DNA of 64,000 bases from Bacteroidota bacterium (GCA_947452555.1 CANGDH010000005.1:58266-122265), one strand, 5' to 3'. Positions 1-8,220 are shown, counted from the first letter of the stretch. Numbers and translations: made by a program. The notes: a model not told the origin generated them from the letters alone.

Positions 1-471
1 CTAACACTAGTAGAGCCATTAAGAAGTTTATTTAAAGACGAAGTACGTAAAGTTGGACTTGAGTTAGGCATACCTAAAGACATGATTGCTAGGCATCCAT
101 TCCCTGGGCCAGGCTTAGCAATTCGTATTTTAGGAGAGATTACACCTGAGAAAGTTGACTTATTACAAAGAGCCGACGCGATCTATATAAATGGATTGAA
201 AGAGTTTGGCTTATACGATAAAGTATGGCAGGCGGGGACCATTCTATTACCTGTAAAAAGCGTAGGTGTGATGGGAGACGAACGCACTTATGAATTTACA
301 GTTGCACTAAGAGCCGTTACTTCTGTAGACGGAATGACCGCAGACTGGGCACATTTACCCTATGAGTTCCTAGCACATATGAGCAATTCTATTATCAATG
401 AGGTTAGAGGAATCAACCGTGTTGTTTATGATATAAGCAGTAAACCTCCTGCTACCATTGAATGGGAATAA
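1..471 (+). CDS. guaA: GMP synthase (glutamine-hydrolysing), C-terminal part
   Basis: The C-terminal 156 residues of GMP synthase, which turns XMP into GMP with glutamine and ATP in purine synthesis. The reading frame is open from base 1, so the 5' part lies outside the window. What is seen is the C-terminal dimerisation domain, with the family motif [16 protein letters not shown] near the start and the typical ending PPATIEWE. No amidotransferase or ATP-pyrophosphatase residues are visible here. The nearest downstream gene is on the other strand, about 320 bases away. Confidence 0.96.
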   Translation, partial: LTLVEPLRSLFKDEVRKVGLELGIPKDMIARHPFPGPGLAIRILGEITPEKVDLLQRADAIYINGLKEFGLYDKVWQAGTILLPVKSVGVMGDERTYEFTVALRAVTSVDGMTADWAHLPYEFLAHMSNSIINEVRGINRVVYDISSKPPATIEWE

Positions 472-743
472 TTTAAAATTTAATTCTAATATAAATAGCA
501 TAAGTATTTGTTAATCATTTACTTAGGCTATTTTATTTGAAGTACTATTTTATTAACTTTTCCGAGGTCAATAACTTTGAATAAATACATAATCCTATTC
601 AACAGCCTTACGACTACTATATCATAAAGAGCTCCATAAAACAAACTATTGCTCTCTTTATACTATGAAACTAGCAAAAGCAGAAGGATTGAAATATACC
701 AATCCCTGTATTATTAGTTTAAAAGGAGAAGGGCGGAAATAAA
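472..743. other. 272-base intergenic stretch with a short orphan open frame
   Basis: No recognisable gene lies between guaA and the terminator of the Xre/S24 gene. A frame open from 593 to 742 on the plus strand contains an ATG at 665 that would encode 25 residues ending in SLKGEGRK. It has no recognised family and no clear promoter. The part before the ATG has no start codon, so this could be a decayed gene end. I do not claim a protein. Confidence 0.3.
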
Positions 744-770
744 AAATCCCGAATGATTAGTTCGGGATTT
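744..770 (-). terminator. Rho-independent terminator after the Xre/S24 gene
   Basis: A perfect 10-bp stem (AAATCCCGAA with TTCGGGATTT) and a 7-nt loop. On the minus strand it is followed by a run of T, so it ends the transcript of the repressor gene, whose stop codon is 20 bases away. Confidence 0.85.
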
Positions 771-789
771 GAATATAATTAAAGGACCT

Positions 790-1578
790 TTAGTTCATTT
801 TACGCTTCAAGCTAGTAATTTGGTCTTGAAGGTTATTGACCACCCCAGCTAATTGGTCCACATTCCACATAGGTTGTGATCCGGCTTTGTTGATGATATA
901 TACCGCCTTCCATATTTCTACTATATCTTGACTATTTACTTGATATGGCTCATATAATGGATTGTCACTCAGTAAAGTAAGTCGATCTTTATGATCATCA
1001 TTAGTAATAATTCTTTTGTATACGACTCCGTCTGCACTTGATATTACAATATAGGTATTGCTGTTCTTTACCTCCTTTATACTGTCTACTTTCTCTCCAA
1101 CTATCACACTTCCACTTGGAGTTGGTAACATACTGTCTCCTATAATCTCAAAAGCACGGTAATCTCCAGGTGCTAACATTGGTAAAGTGAAAGTATTTAA
1201 CTCGTCCAAGAATTCAGGATCTGCATAACCAGCTAAATATCCAGCTGCCGCTTTGACAGGTACAAAAGTAACTATCGAGGTGTTTGAAATAGAACGATCC
1301 GACTTTAATGAACGTCGGCGATCTAGATAAGTTTTACTATTTGATCCCGATTCCGCTCCAAAATTTCCAACTAGAGATAAATCCTGGAAAAGGAATTCTT
1401 CCAAACTTATACTAAATAAAGCACATATGGCTTCTTGTACTTCTAATCTCGGTTCCGCTCTTTCTTCTTCATAAGCACCCACCAAGGAACGTTTAATTTG
1501 AAGTTGATTGGCCATTTCTTCTTGTGTCCATTCGCGCTGCTTTCTGATGTATTTTAAATTCTTACCTGCGTATGACAT
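790..1578 (-). CDS. Xre-family HTH repressor with S24 (LexA/CI-like) peptidase domain
   Basis: A 262-residue regulator. Residues 8-65 are an Xre-type helix-turn-helix. Residues 105-230 resemble the LexA/CI S24 domain: Ser149 in the GDSML motif and Lys188 in VVYKRI fit the Ser-Lys catalytic pair, and Ala112-Gly113 (context AAAGYLAG) fits the self-cleavage site. The last 25 residues look like a short coiled coil. By family knowledge such proteins repress until cleaved, often after DNA damage. It is not LexA itself, which has a winged helix at its N-terminus. Two tandem ACTAA-N5-TTAGT palindromes sit directly upstream of the start and suggest autoregulation. No phage or SOS genes are nearby, so its targets are unknown. 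Confidence 0.85.
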   Translation of the reverse strand: MSYAGKNLKYIRKQREWTQEEMANQLQIKRSLVGAYEEERAEPRLEVQEAICALFSISLEEFLFQDLSLVGNFGAESGSNSKTYLDRRRSLKSDRSISNTSIVTFVPVKAAAGYLAGYADPEFLDELNTFTLPMLAPGDYRAFEIIGDSMLPTPSGSVIVGEKVDSIKEVKNSNTYIVISSADGVVYKRIITNDDHKDRLTLLSDNPLYEPYQVNSQDIVEIWKAVYIINKAGSQPMWNVDQLAGVVNNLQDQITSLKRKMN

Positions 1579-1579
1579 A

Positions 1580-1616
1580 ACTAATGATTTTAGTGCAATT
1601 TACTAATATATTTAGT
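1580..1616. promoter_or_regulatory. Tandem palindromic operators, ACTAA-N5-TTAGT twice
   Basis: Two copies of ACTAA-N5-TTAGT lie at 1580-1594 and 1602-1616. Their centres are 22 bp apart, about two helical turns, so dimers would sit on the same face of DNA. The first copy begins 2 bases upstream of the ATG of the Xre/S24 repressor. Inferred role: cooperative autorepression. The upstream copy also carries partial outer GCAAT/ATTGC arms. Confidence 0.6.
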
Positions 1617-1690
1617 ATTGCCAAATATTTTTAGCAATTTTTTAAAAATATTTTCGATGCACTCATTTCTATCTTAGTTCGTTATTAATT

Positions 1691-1720
1691 TTTGTGACAA
1701 GGGCCTTGCATAGTAACTTG
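1691..1720 (+). promoter_or_regulatory. Candidate promoter of surE
   Basis: TTTG at 1691-1694, a 19-nt spacer and TAACTTG at 1714-1720. This is close to the Bacteroidota form TTTG-N19-TAnnTTTG but departs from it in the -7 box. The surE ATG follows at 1725, so the leader would be very short. Confidence 0.4.
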
Positions 1721-1724
1721 CAGT

Positions 1725-2510
1725 ATGGCTAAAACGAAAATTGAAAAACCAGTTATCTTAATTACAAACGACGACGGTATTAGTGCTCCAGGTATTAGAG
1801 CATTAGTGGAAGCTGCACTTCCATTTGGTAAAGTAGTGGTAGTTGCTCCAGACAAGCCTCAAAGTGGTATGGGACATGCCATCACCATTGGGCACCATTT
1901 GAGACTTCAAAAAGTAGCATATATGGATGGTGTGGAAGCTTATTCTTGCAGTGGCACACCCGTAGATTGTGTAAAACTGGCTGTTGATAAGGTTTTGCAT
2001 CGCAAACCTACTATTTGCTTGAGTGGAATTAATCATGGAGCAAATCACTCTATTAACGTGATTTACTCAGGTACTATGTCGGCTGCCTTGGAAGCTTCCA
2101 TTGAAAGCATTCCTAGTATTGGATTTAGTTTATTGGACTTAAGCATTGAGGCAGACTTTACAGCGGCTAAGCATTTTGCTGCTATTATTATTGAGAAAGT
2201 CTTAGCTGACAAAAAGCTAGACAAGCATTTATGCCTTAATGTTAACTTCCCTAAAGTGGCAACTAACTTAATTAAAGGCATCAAAATTTGTAAACAAGCA
2301 TATGCTAAATATGAAGAAAAATTCGTGGAAAGAACAGACCCTCATGGTAAAAAATATTATTGGTTAACTGGAGAGTTCAAAAACTTTGACAAATCTAAAG
2401 ACACCGATGTTTGGGCTTTGAAGAATAATTACGTGAGTGTAGTTCCTGTGCAATTTGACTTAACCAATCATGCACTAAAAACACAATTAAGTAAAAAATG
2501 GAAATGGTAA
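1725..2510 (+). CDS. surE: 5'/3'-nucleotidase SurE
   Basis: A 261-residue metal-dependent nucleotidase that removes phosphate from nucleoside monophosphates in the cytoplasm. The N-terminal metal motif TNDDGISAPG (Asp16, Asp17), the GMGHAIT loop, SGTPVDCV and SGINHGANHS are all typical of SurE, and the length is normal. The ATG at 1725 gives the expected start. It leads a run of three same-strand genes (surE, a small membrane protein, lpxB) with short gaps, likely one operon. The longest open frames on the other strand inside this gene are shadows. Confidence 0.95.
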   Translation: MAKTKIEKPVILITNDDGISAPGIRALVEAALPFGKVVVVAPDKPQSGMGHAITIGHHLRLQKVAYMDGVEAYSCSGTPVDCVKLAVDKVLHRKPTICLSGINHGANHSINVIYSGTMSAALEASIESIPSIGFSLLDLSIEADFTAAKHFAAIIIEKVLADKKLDKHLCLNVNFPKVATNLIKGIKICKQAYAKYEEKFVERTDPHGKKYYWLTGEFKNFDKSKDTDVWALKNNYVSVVPVQFDLTNHALKTQLSKKWKW

Positions 2511-2529
2511 AAACGGGAAATAAATAAGC

Positions 2530-2820
2530 ATGCAAAGAGATAATTATGTACTTGGAGTACTGCTAGGTTTAGCACTACCCTTTTTAGGTTTTTTAGGATT
2601 TTACGAATGGAAGTTTAGCGTATTCCCAGTGGAGGAATTTCTAGAATTATTAAGACAACAAAAGTCTATTCTTTCCGCTATGATTAGTGTCTCTTTATTA
2701 ATTAATGCAGGTGTGCTTACTTTTTTTATTCAAAAAAAGAATGACAAAACTGCTAAAGGAATATTTTTCACTACTTGTATTTATGCAATAGTTGCTATTG
2801 CATGTAAATGGTTTTTATAA
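2530..2820 (+). CDS. Small integral membrane protein, unknown function
   Basis: 96 residues, mostly hydrophobic, with three likely membrane segments at about residues 7-24, 50-68 and 76-93. Between them are a short acidic loop and a basic stretch (QKKNDK). I do not recognise a named family. It lies 19 bases after surE, and its stop codon directly abuts the lpxB ATG, so it is almost certainly translated in the same operon. Its place beside lpxB hints at an envelope role, but that is only context. Confidence 0.75.
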   Translation: MQRDNYVLGVLLGLALPFLGFLGFYEWKFSVFPVEEFLELLRQQKSILSAMISVSLLINAGVLTFFIQKKNDKTAKGIFFTTCIYAIVAIACKWFL

Positions 2821-3942
2821 ATGAGATATTATATTATAGCTGGCGAAGCTAGCGGTGATTTACACGGTTCTAATTTAATTAAAGCCATTATTCAAAAGGA
2901 CCCTAATGCTATAATACAATGTTGGGGTGGAGATTTAATGGAAGCCGCTGGAGGTAAGCTGGTAAAGCATTACAGAAGCTTAGCTTTTATGGGCTTTGTA
3001 GAAGTACTCCTGAATATTCGTGCTATTTTTGCAAATATCAAATTTTGTAAAAAAGATATTAAAGCATTCCAGCCAGACGTTTTAATTTGTATTGATTACC
3101 CAGGCTTTAATTTACGTATTGCAAAATGGGCTAAGGCTCAAAACTTGAAAGTGATTTATTTTATTGCACCTCAGGTTTGGGCTTGGAAAGAAAATCGCGT
3201 ACCTGCCATGCGTGCAACGATTGATCGACTACTTTGTATTCTCCCCTTTGAGAAAAAATATTTTAAAGACAGATGGGACTGGGACGTTGACTATATTGGA
3301 CACCCATTAATGCAGGTTTTAGCATCCCAAACCAATTTGCCGCATCCAATTCCAAGTATTGAGGGTGAAAATATAATTGCATTATTACCTGGAAGTCGTA
3401 AGCAAGAGATCCTAAAAAAATTGCCTGTTATGTTGAGTGTGGTTACGCAGTTCCCTGAGTATCATTTTGCAATTGCACAGGCTCCAGGACTGGACGATAA
3501 TTGGTTTGCAAGTTTGGTCCCTATTGGAAATAATATTCATATAGTAAAAGGCAATACCTATGCATTATTAAATCATAGTATAGCCGCATTAGTTACAAGT
3601 GGTACCGCTACTTTAGAAACTGCTTTATTAGGCGTCCCCGAAATTGTATGCTACAAGGGCAATCCTATTACCTTGGCATTAGCAAAACGCTTTGTAAAAA
3701 TAAAATATATTGCCTTAGTGAATTTAATCATGGACAAAGAAGTAGTGAAGGAGTTGATTCAAGAAGACTTGAATACGGAAAATATAGTAGTTGAATTAAA
3801 CAAACTATTGAAGGAAAAAACAAAACAGGATCAAATACAATCCGATTATGCATTGCTAAAAGAGAAATTATACACTGGTGAAAGCGCTACCGAAGTGGCT
3901 GTCGGAATAATATTAGAGGAACTTTCTAATAATCATAAATAG
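2821..3942 (+). CDS. lpxB: Lipid-A-disaccharide synthase
   Basis: A 373-residue GT19 glycosyltransferase that joins UDP-2,3-diacylglucosamine to lipid X to make the lipid A disaccharide on the inner face of the cytoplasmic membrane. Seen: N-terminal AGEASGDLHG, the APQVWAWKENR motif, LLPGSRKQEI, and the C-terminal SGTATLETALLGVPE donor site. Length is normal. The ATG follows the stop of the preceding small gene without a gap. Its last 30 bases overlap, on the other strand, the 3' end of a 53-codon gene. Confidence 0.96.
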   Translation: MRYYIIAGEASGDLHGSNLIKAIIQKDPNAIIQCWGGDLMEAAGGKLVKHYRSLAFMGFVEVLLNIRAIFANIKFCKKDIKAFQPDVLICIDYPGFNLRIAKWAKAQNLKVIYFIAPQVWAWKENRVPAMRATIDRLLCILPFEKKYFKDRWDWDVDYIGHPLMQVLASQTNLPHPIPSIEGENIIALLPGSRKQEILKKLPVMLSVVTQFPEYHFAIAQAPGLDDNWFASLVPIGNNIHIVKGNTYALLNHSIAALVTSGTATLETALLGVPEIVCYKGNPITLALAKRFVKIKYIALVNLIMDKEVVKELIQEDLNTENIVVELNKLLKEKTKQDQIQSDYALLKEKLYTGESATEVAVGIILEELSNNHK

Positions 3943-4074
3943 CAATGCTAATATGAATATAATTACCGTGATGCGGTTCATGCCATGCATGGCTTTCATC
4001 ATGGTTGTTCGCTCTTGTTTAGGATCTGGCTTTACAATAAATAAGTACTCTCCTAATTGTCTTAAAATACCCAT
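3913..4074 (-). CDS. 53-residue membrane-anchored protein, DUF6728-like
   Basis: A short open frame on the minus strand, too small for a usual ORF cut-off. It starts with ATG at 4074 and stops with TAA at 3913. The protein begins MGILRQLGEYLFIVKPDPKQ, then has a basic MHGMNR segment and one hydrophobic helix at about residues 35-49 followed by RKFL. The layout (amphipathic N-terminus, KPDP, HG(I/M)NR, one helix) resembles the small Bacteroidota proteins called DUF6728 as I recall them; function unknown. It overlaps the end of lpxB by 30 bases. A codon-like pattern and protein-like composition make it a credible gene. Confidence 0.7.
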   Translation of the reverse strand: MGILRQLGEYLFIVKPDPKQERTTMMKAMHGMNRITVIIFILALLFMIIRKFL

Positions 4075-4088
4075 AGTTTTATTTTTTT

Positions 4089-4116
4089 AAATCAAGCGTA
4101 AAAAATCAAGTGTAAA
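4089..4116. repeat. Tandem 14-bp repeat after metX
   Basis: Two 14-bp units, AAATCAAGCGTAAA and AAATCAAGTGTAAA, lie head to tail with one difference. A decayed third unit runs on into the last codons of metX (from 4117). It looks like slippage duplication of the metX 3' end. No function is evident. Confidence 0.6.
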
Positions 4117-4120
4117 AAAA

Positions 4121-5146
4121 TTAAGCATTCTGTGCAACCAACCAGTTTTTTAATAGGTTGGTGATTTGAACTGTTTCTATAATAAATCCATCATGTCCAT
4201 ATAAAGAATCAATAGCTACCAAAGTCGCATCTGGCATATGATTTTCCATAAACCTTTGTTCGTCCAATGGACAAAGTATATCACTATTAATTCCAATTAT
4301 CAATGTGGGGATTTTAATACTCGCTAAAGTTGCAATTAAATCACCTCCTCTCTTACGTGCCAAGTGATGACTGTCCATTGACTTTGTCAATAACCAATAG
4401 CTATAAGCATTAAAACGCTTTACCAATTTGTCTCCTTGATAGTTAATATAAGAAGATGCTTTAAAATTATCTATTTTTTCAGGATCTTCGTCAGTTTGTC
4501 TTTCTTGAAAAATAGCATAGTTACGATAAGTCAACATTCCAATGGCACGTGCTGCTTTTAACCCTTTAGCGCCTGCATTGGGAGTCGCTTGTTTCCATGT
4601 ACAGTCTGCTTCTATTGCTAAACGTTGTGCAGTATGTACTGCAACGCCCCATGCACTTTCCGAAGGAGAAGTTGAAATCAAAAACATTTTCTGTATTATA
4701 GTTGGCTCCATGATAGACCACTCCAATGCTTGATATCCTCCCATACTCCCTCCCAATAACAAATCTATCTTTTCAATTTCTAAATGCTCCCTCAATAAAA
4801 TATGTGCTTGCACCATATCTCGAATGGTAACAGTAGGAAAATTATTCAAACTTATTTCAGTACCTAAGTCCTCTACACTTAATGGACCAGTTGATCCATA
4901 ACAAGAACCTAAAATATTAGCACAGACAATAAAGTATTCGTCTGGATTAATTAAATATCCTGAGCCAACTAAGCCTTTCCACCAATCCGCCACATCAGAA
5001 TTCGCTGTTAATGCGTGACAAACCCAAGCCACTTTCTTATTTGGTGTGTATTCACCGTAAGTATGATATGCTAACTTAAGTTTGGGTAGACTTACCCCAC
5101 ATTCAAGAGTAAATGGCTGATTATATTGATATACTAATGGACCCAT
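4121..5146 (-). CDS. metX: Homoserine O-acetyltransferase
   Basis: A 341-residue alpha/beta-hydrolase-fold enzyme that activates homoserine with acetyl-CoA for methionine synthesis. The nucleophile elbow LGGSMGGYQALEW places the catalytic Ser at residue 134; the C-terminal NSDILCPLDEQ and GHDGF supply the Asp and His of the triad. The HALTANSDVADWW region is typical of MetX. Some members use succinyl-CoA; the sequence alone does not settle this. It is divergent from osmC and lies close to metZ, which uses its product. I saw no SAM riboswitch in the 94-base leader region. Confidence 0.93.
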   Translation of the reverse strand: MGPLVYQYNQPFTLECGVSLPKLKLAYHTYGEYTPNKKVAWVCHALTANSDVADWWKGLVGSGYLINPDEYFIVCANILGSCYGSTGPLSVEDLGTEISLNNFPTVTIRDMVQAHILLREHLEIEKIDLLLGGSMGGYQALEWSIMEPTIIQKMFLISTSPSESAWGVAVHTAQRLAIEADCTWKQATPNAGAKGLKAARAIGMLTYRNYAIFQERQTDEDPEKIDNFKASSYINYQGDKLVKRFNAYSYWLLTKSMDSHHLARKRGGDLIATLASIKIPTLIIGINSDILCPLDEQRFMENHMPDATLVAIDSLYGHDGFIIETVQITNLLKNWLVAQNA

Positions 5147-5185
5147 ATTTTCCTATTCTATTGCTGAGTAAGTATCTATTTGAAT

Positions 5186-5202
5186 TACCTTTGCCAAAGG
5201 TA
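5186..5202. promoter_or_regulatory. 17-bp palindrome holding a -7-like box on each strand
   Basis: TACCTTTG, one C, then CAAAGGTA: a perfect inverted repeat in the metX-osmC divergent gap. Each arm is also an exact TAnnTTTG box, on the plus strand at 5186-5193 (towards osmC) and on the minus strand at 5195-5202 (towards metX). Leaders would be about 40 nt either way. The -33 elements are less clear. It could serve as a shared promoter core, an operator, or both. Confidence 0.5.
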
Positions 5203-5240
5203 CAAACTTTTACTTCCTAGATACCATCAAATATTATACT

Positions 5241-5660
5241 ATGGCAACAATAACGCTTAAGAGACTTGACAACGACTATCAATTCGAAACCGCCGACGAA
5301 GCAGGTCAAGTTGTGACAATGGATATTCCTATAGATCAAGGTGGGCATGGTAATGGTGTAAGACCCATGCAAACATTATTAAGTGCTTTAGGGGGATGCA
5401 GTGGAGTGGACATTGTAATGATTTTAAAGAAACAGAAAGAAACTATTGAACTATTAGAAATGGTAATTAACGGAGAACGTGCAGTAGGTAAAGAACCTGC
5501 GTTATGGGAAACCATTCATGTTAATTTTAAGTTTAAAGGAAGCATGACTAAAGAGCGTGCAGAGAAAGCTTGTAGTTTGTCTATGGATAAATATTGCTCT
5601 GTTGCTGCAACCTTAAGAGCCGCGGGTGCAGTTATTACATGGGACATTGAAATAGTATAA
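5241..5660 (+). CDS. OsmC/Ohr-family protein
   Basis: 139 residues of the OsmC fold, which reduces organic hydroperoxides with a pair of cysteines. Cys53 in GGCSGVD and Cys119 in YCSVA match the two redox positions. The form with GGCSG-D and the short N-terminus is closer to the YhfA-like branch of the family than to classical Ohr. It is divergent from metX and 62 bases ahead of metZ, so it may take part in sulfur metabolism or its oxidative protection, but that is inferred from position only. Confidence 0.88.
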   Translation: MATITLKRLDNDYQFETADEAGQVVTMDIPIDQGGHGNGVRPMQTLLSALGGCSGVDIVMILKKQKETIELLEMVINGERAVGKEPALWETIHVNFKFKGSMTKERAEKACSLSMDKYCSVAATLRAAGAVITWDIEIV

Positions 5661-5722
5661 TTCGAATAAATAATTAGTGAAATAAAGAAGCGATTCAATA
5701 TTTAAAAAAGAAGCCAAAGCAC

Positions 5723-6889
5723 ATGAAGCATAATCAGTCCAAATTAATAAGAACCCAAATCAAGCAAACTGAACAAGGGGAACACTCTACCCCTATGTAT
5801 TTAACTAGCAGTTTCACTTTTGACAATGCGGAGGAAATGCGCGCTGCATTTGCCGACGAATCGGACGATAATATTTATAGCCGCTTCTCTAACCCAAATG
5901 TGAATGAATTTGTGGACCGTTTATGTGTACTTGAAAAAGCAGAAGATGGGTTTGCCACTGCGAGTGGAATGAGCGCTGTATTTGGATCTTTTATGGCTTT
6001 GTTAAAAAAAGGCGATCATATTTTATCTTGCAATTCTATATTTGGAAGTACCCATACTGTTATTTCAAAATACTTACCTAAATATGGTATTGATTTTAGC
6101 TACGTGAGTGCAAATGCAACAGCAGAAGAGTGGAACGCTGCTATTCAGCCTAATACCAAAATGATTTATTTAGAAACACCTACTAATCCGGGTTTAGAAG
6201 TTATAGATATTGCAATGGTTAGTACTATTGCAAAAAAACACAATGTCATTTTAAACGTTGATAATTGTTTTGCTACCCCTATTGGTCAAACTCCTATTGA
6301 CTTAGGTGCTGACTTAGTGGTGCATTCCGCTACTAAATGGATTGATGGACAAGGAAGAGTTTTAGGTGGAGCCATTGTAGGTAGAAAAGACTTGATACAT
6401 GATATCTATTTATTTTGCAGAAGTACAGGGCCTTCCCTTTCTGCATTTAATGCATGGGTATTAAGCAAGAGTTTAGAAACATTAGAAGTGCGCATGGAAC
6501 GTCATTGTAGTAATGCGCTATTCCTTGCAGAAAAATTACAAGGTCATGCAAATATCAATTTTGTAAAATACCCATTCTTAACAACCCACCCTCATTATGC
6601 AATTGCAAAAAAGCAAATGACAAATGGTGGCGGCATAATTTGTTTTGAAATTAAAGGAGGAATTGAAGCTGGACGAAAATTTTTAGACCATTTGAAAATG
6701 TTGTCTTTAACAGCTAATTTAGGTGATACAAGAAGTATTGCATCCCATCCTGCAAGTACCACCCACGCTAAATTATCTGAAGCAGAACGTCAAGCTGTAA
6801 GTATTACACCAGGCTTAATTAGGATCAGTTGTGGCCTTGAACATCGTGAAGATATTTTAGCAGATATTATACAAGCATTAGAAGCTTAA
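5723..6889 (+). CDS. metZ: O-acyl-homoserine sulfhydrylase (MetZ-like, PLP)
   Basis: A 388-residue PLP enzyme of the Cys/Met metabolism family. Lys205 in HSATKWIDGQGRVLGG is the PLP lysine; the DGQGR sequence after it is typical of MetZ-type sulfhydrylases rather than of cystathionine beta-lyase. YSRFSNPNV and the C-terminal RISCGLEHREDI are also typical. It would join sulfide to the activated homoserine made by MetX to give homocysteine. A cystathionine gamma-synthase activity cannot be excluded. The leader of 62 bases shows nothing clear, so it may be read through from osmC. Confidence 0.88.
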   Translation: MKHNQSKLIRTQIKQTEQGEHSTPMYLTSSFTFDNAEEMRAAFADESDDNIYSRFSNPNVNEFVDRLCVLEKAEDGFATASGMSAVFGSFMALLKKGDHILSCNSIFGSTHTVISKYLPKYGIDFSYVSANATAEEWNAAIQPNTKMIYLETPTNPGLEVIDIAMVSTIAKKHNVILNVDNCFATPIGQTPIDLGADLVVHSATKWIDGQGRVLGGAIVGRKDLIHDIYLFCRSTGPSLSAFNAWVLSKSLETLEVRMERHCSNALFLAEKLQGHANINFVKYPFLTTHPHYAIAKKQMTNGGGIICFEIKGGIEAGRKFLDHLKMLSLTANLGDTRSIASHPASTTHAKLSEAERQAVSITPGLIRISCGLEHREDILADIIQALEA

Positions 6890-6954
6890 TTTTCATGGTA
6901 TTTAGTCGTTTTTTTTAGGATTTATTTGTATATTGAATTCGCTTAAAAACGAAT

Positions 6955-6963
6955 CAAACGTTT
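6955..6963. promoter_or_regulatory. Candidate LacI-type operator half upstream of the NupG-like gene
   Basis: CAAACGTTT sits 23 bases before the transporter start, with a perfect AAACGTTT core. The same nine bases occur within the palindrome CAAACGTTTG in the susC promoter at 28815. A central CG within a palindrome is typical of LacI-family sites. No LacI gene is in the window. Confidence 0.4.
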
Positions 6964-6985
6964 ACTAACGATTAAAACCAACCAA

Positions 6986-8176
6986 ATGAAATTAAAAACT
7001 GGCGTATTACTTTCTGCCATGATGTTCCTTCAGTATTATATCTGGGGTGCATGGTATGTAACAATGGGAACTTACATGGGTGAAGTTCTAAAATCTTCAG
7101 GCATTGATATTGGAGCTGCCTATAGTGCAGGTGCCATTGCAACTATTATATCTCCCTTCTTTGTAGGTATGATTGCAGATAAGTTTTTTGCTGCTCAAAA
7201 AATTATGGGTGTATTGCATTTAGTAGGTGCTGCTTTATTATTTTATGCAACCAAAGTAGACAACTCTAGTTTTTATTGGGTGATTTTAGTTTACTCTTTG
7301 TTATATATGCCAACTATTGCTTTAAGTAATAGTGTTGCATTTGCACAAATGACCGACCCAGGAAAACAATTCCCATGGATTCGCGTATTTGGAACCTTAG
7401 GCTGGATTGTAGCTGGATTAATTATTGCAAAAGTAGGTATTGAAAAAACGGCTGGCACATTCCATGTAGCTGCTGCAGTTTCATTGGTATTAGGCGTTAT
7501 TAGCTTCATACTGCCTAACACGCCTCCAAAAGGTGTTGGCACTAAAACTTCATTTGCAAGCATTTTAGGTAAAGAAGCATTCGTATTATTAAAAGAAAAA
7601 TCTTACTTAATATTCTTTGGTGCTGCTATCTTAATTTGTATCCCACTTTCATTCTATTACGGTTTTGCAAATCCTTTCTTAAATGAAGTGGGTTTAGAAA
7701 ACGCCGCAGGTAAAATGACTTTGGGCCAAATGTCTGAAGCCTTATTTATATTAGCTATTCCATTTATGTTCAATAAAATTGGCGTTAAGAAGATGCTTAT
7801 TTTAGGAATGGGTGCATGGGTAATACGTTATGTATGTTTTGCTTATGGCTCTATGGACGCAAGCTGGATGTTATATGCAGGTATTATATTACATGGTGTT
7901 TGTTATGACTTCTTTTTTGTTACTGGATACATGTACACTGAGAAAAAGGCAGGCGAGCAAATTAAAAATGCTGCACAAGGCCTATTCACTTTTGCTACCT
8001 ATGGTGTAGGTATGTTTATTGGTACTTGGTATAGCGGTTATGTTGTAGACCAACATAAGACAGCCACTGGACATGACTGGACTAGTATCTGGTTAATGCC
8101 TGCAGCAATTGCAGGTGCCGTATTAATTGCTTTCATCTTTACATTTAAAGAGAAGAAAGAAATTGCTACAGCTTAA
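6986..8176 (+). CDS. Nucleoside:H+ symporter-family MFS transporter (NupG-like)
   Basis: A 396-residue inner-membrane protein with about 12 membrane segments. The start, LLSAMMFLQYYIWGAWYVT, and the DPGKQFPWIRVFGTLGWIVAG segment are typical of the NupG/XapB family. In Bacteroidota, members of this family often lie next to Gfo/Idh oxidoreductases and TIM-barrel isomerases, as here, and may carry sugars or sugar derivatives rather than nucleosides. That substrate is inferred from context. A CAAACGTTT element in the leader links it to the susC promoter, and a strong terminator follows. Confidence 0.85.
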   Translation: MKLKTGVLLSAMMFLQYYIWGAWYVTMGTYMGEVLKSSGIDIGAAYSAGAIATIISPFFVGMIADKFFAAQKIMGVLHLVGAALLFYATKVDNSSFYWVILVYSLLYMPTIALSNSVAFAQMTDPGKQFPWIRVFGTLGWIVAGLIIAKVGIEKTAGTFHVAAAVSLVLGVISFILPNTPPKGVGTKTSFASILGKEAFVLLKEKSYLIFFGAAILICIPLSFYYGFANPFLNEVGLENAAGKMTLGQMSEALFILAIPFMFNKIGVKKMLILGMGAWVIRYVCFAYGSMDASWMLYAGIILHGVCYDFFFVTGYMYTEKKAGEQIKNAAQGLFTFATYGVGMFIGTWYSGYVVDQHKTATGHDWTSIWLMPAAIAGAVLIAFIFTFKEKKEIATA

Positions 8177-8190
8177 TAAATAATTTTTCA

Positions 8191-8220
8191 AAAGCCTATC
8201 CTTTTGGGTAGGCTTTTTTT
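8191..8220 (+). terminator. Rho-independent terminator after the NupG-like gene
   Basis: An 11-bp stem (AAAGCCTATCC with GGGTAGGCTTT, one T-G pair), a 4-nt loop and a run of seven T. It lies before the Gfo/Idh gene, so that gene is transcribed by partial read-through or from its own promoter in the 35 bases that follow. Confidence 0.88.

Noticed and set aside
790..1616. Prophage boundary at the CI-like repressor
   Set aside because: No phage genes, integrase or attachment repeats are seen around it.
5147..5240. SAM riboswitch before metX
   Set aside because: The gap is only 94 bases and holds the symmetric palindrome; none of the conserved riboswitch helices can be drawn.
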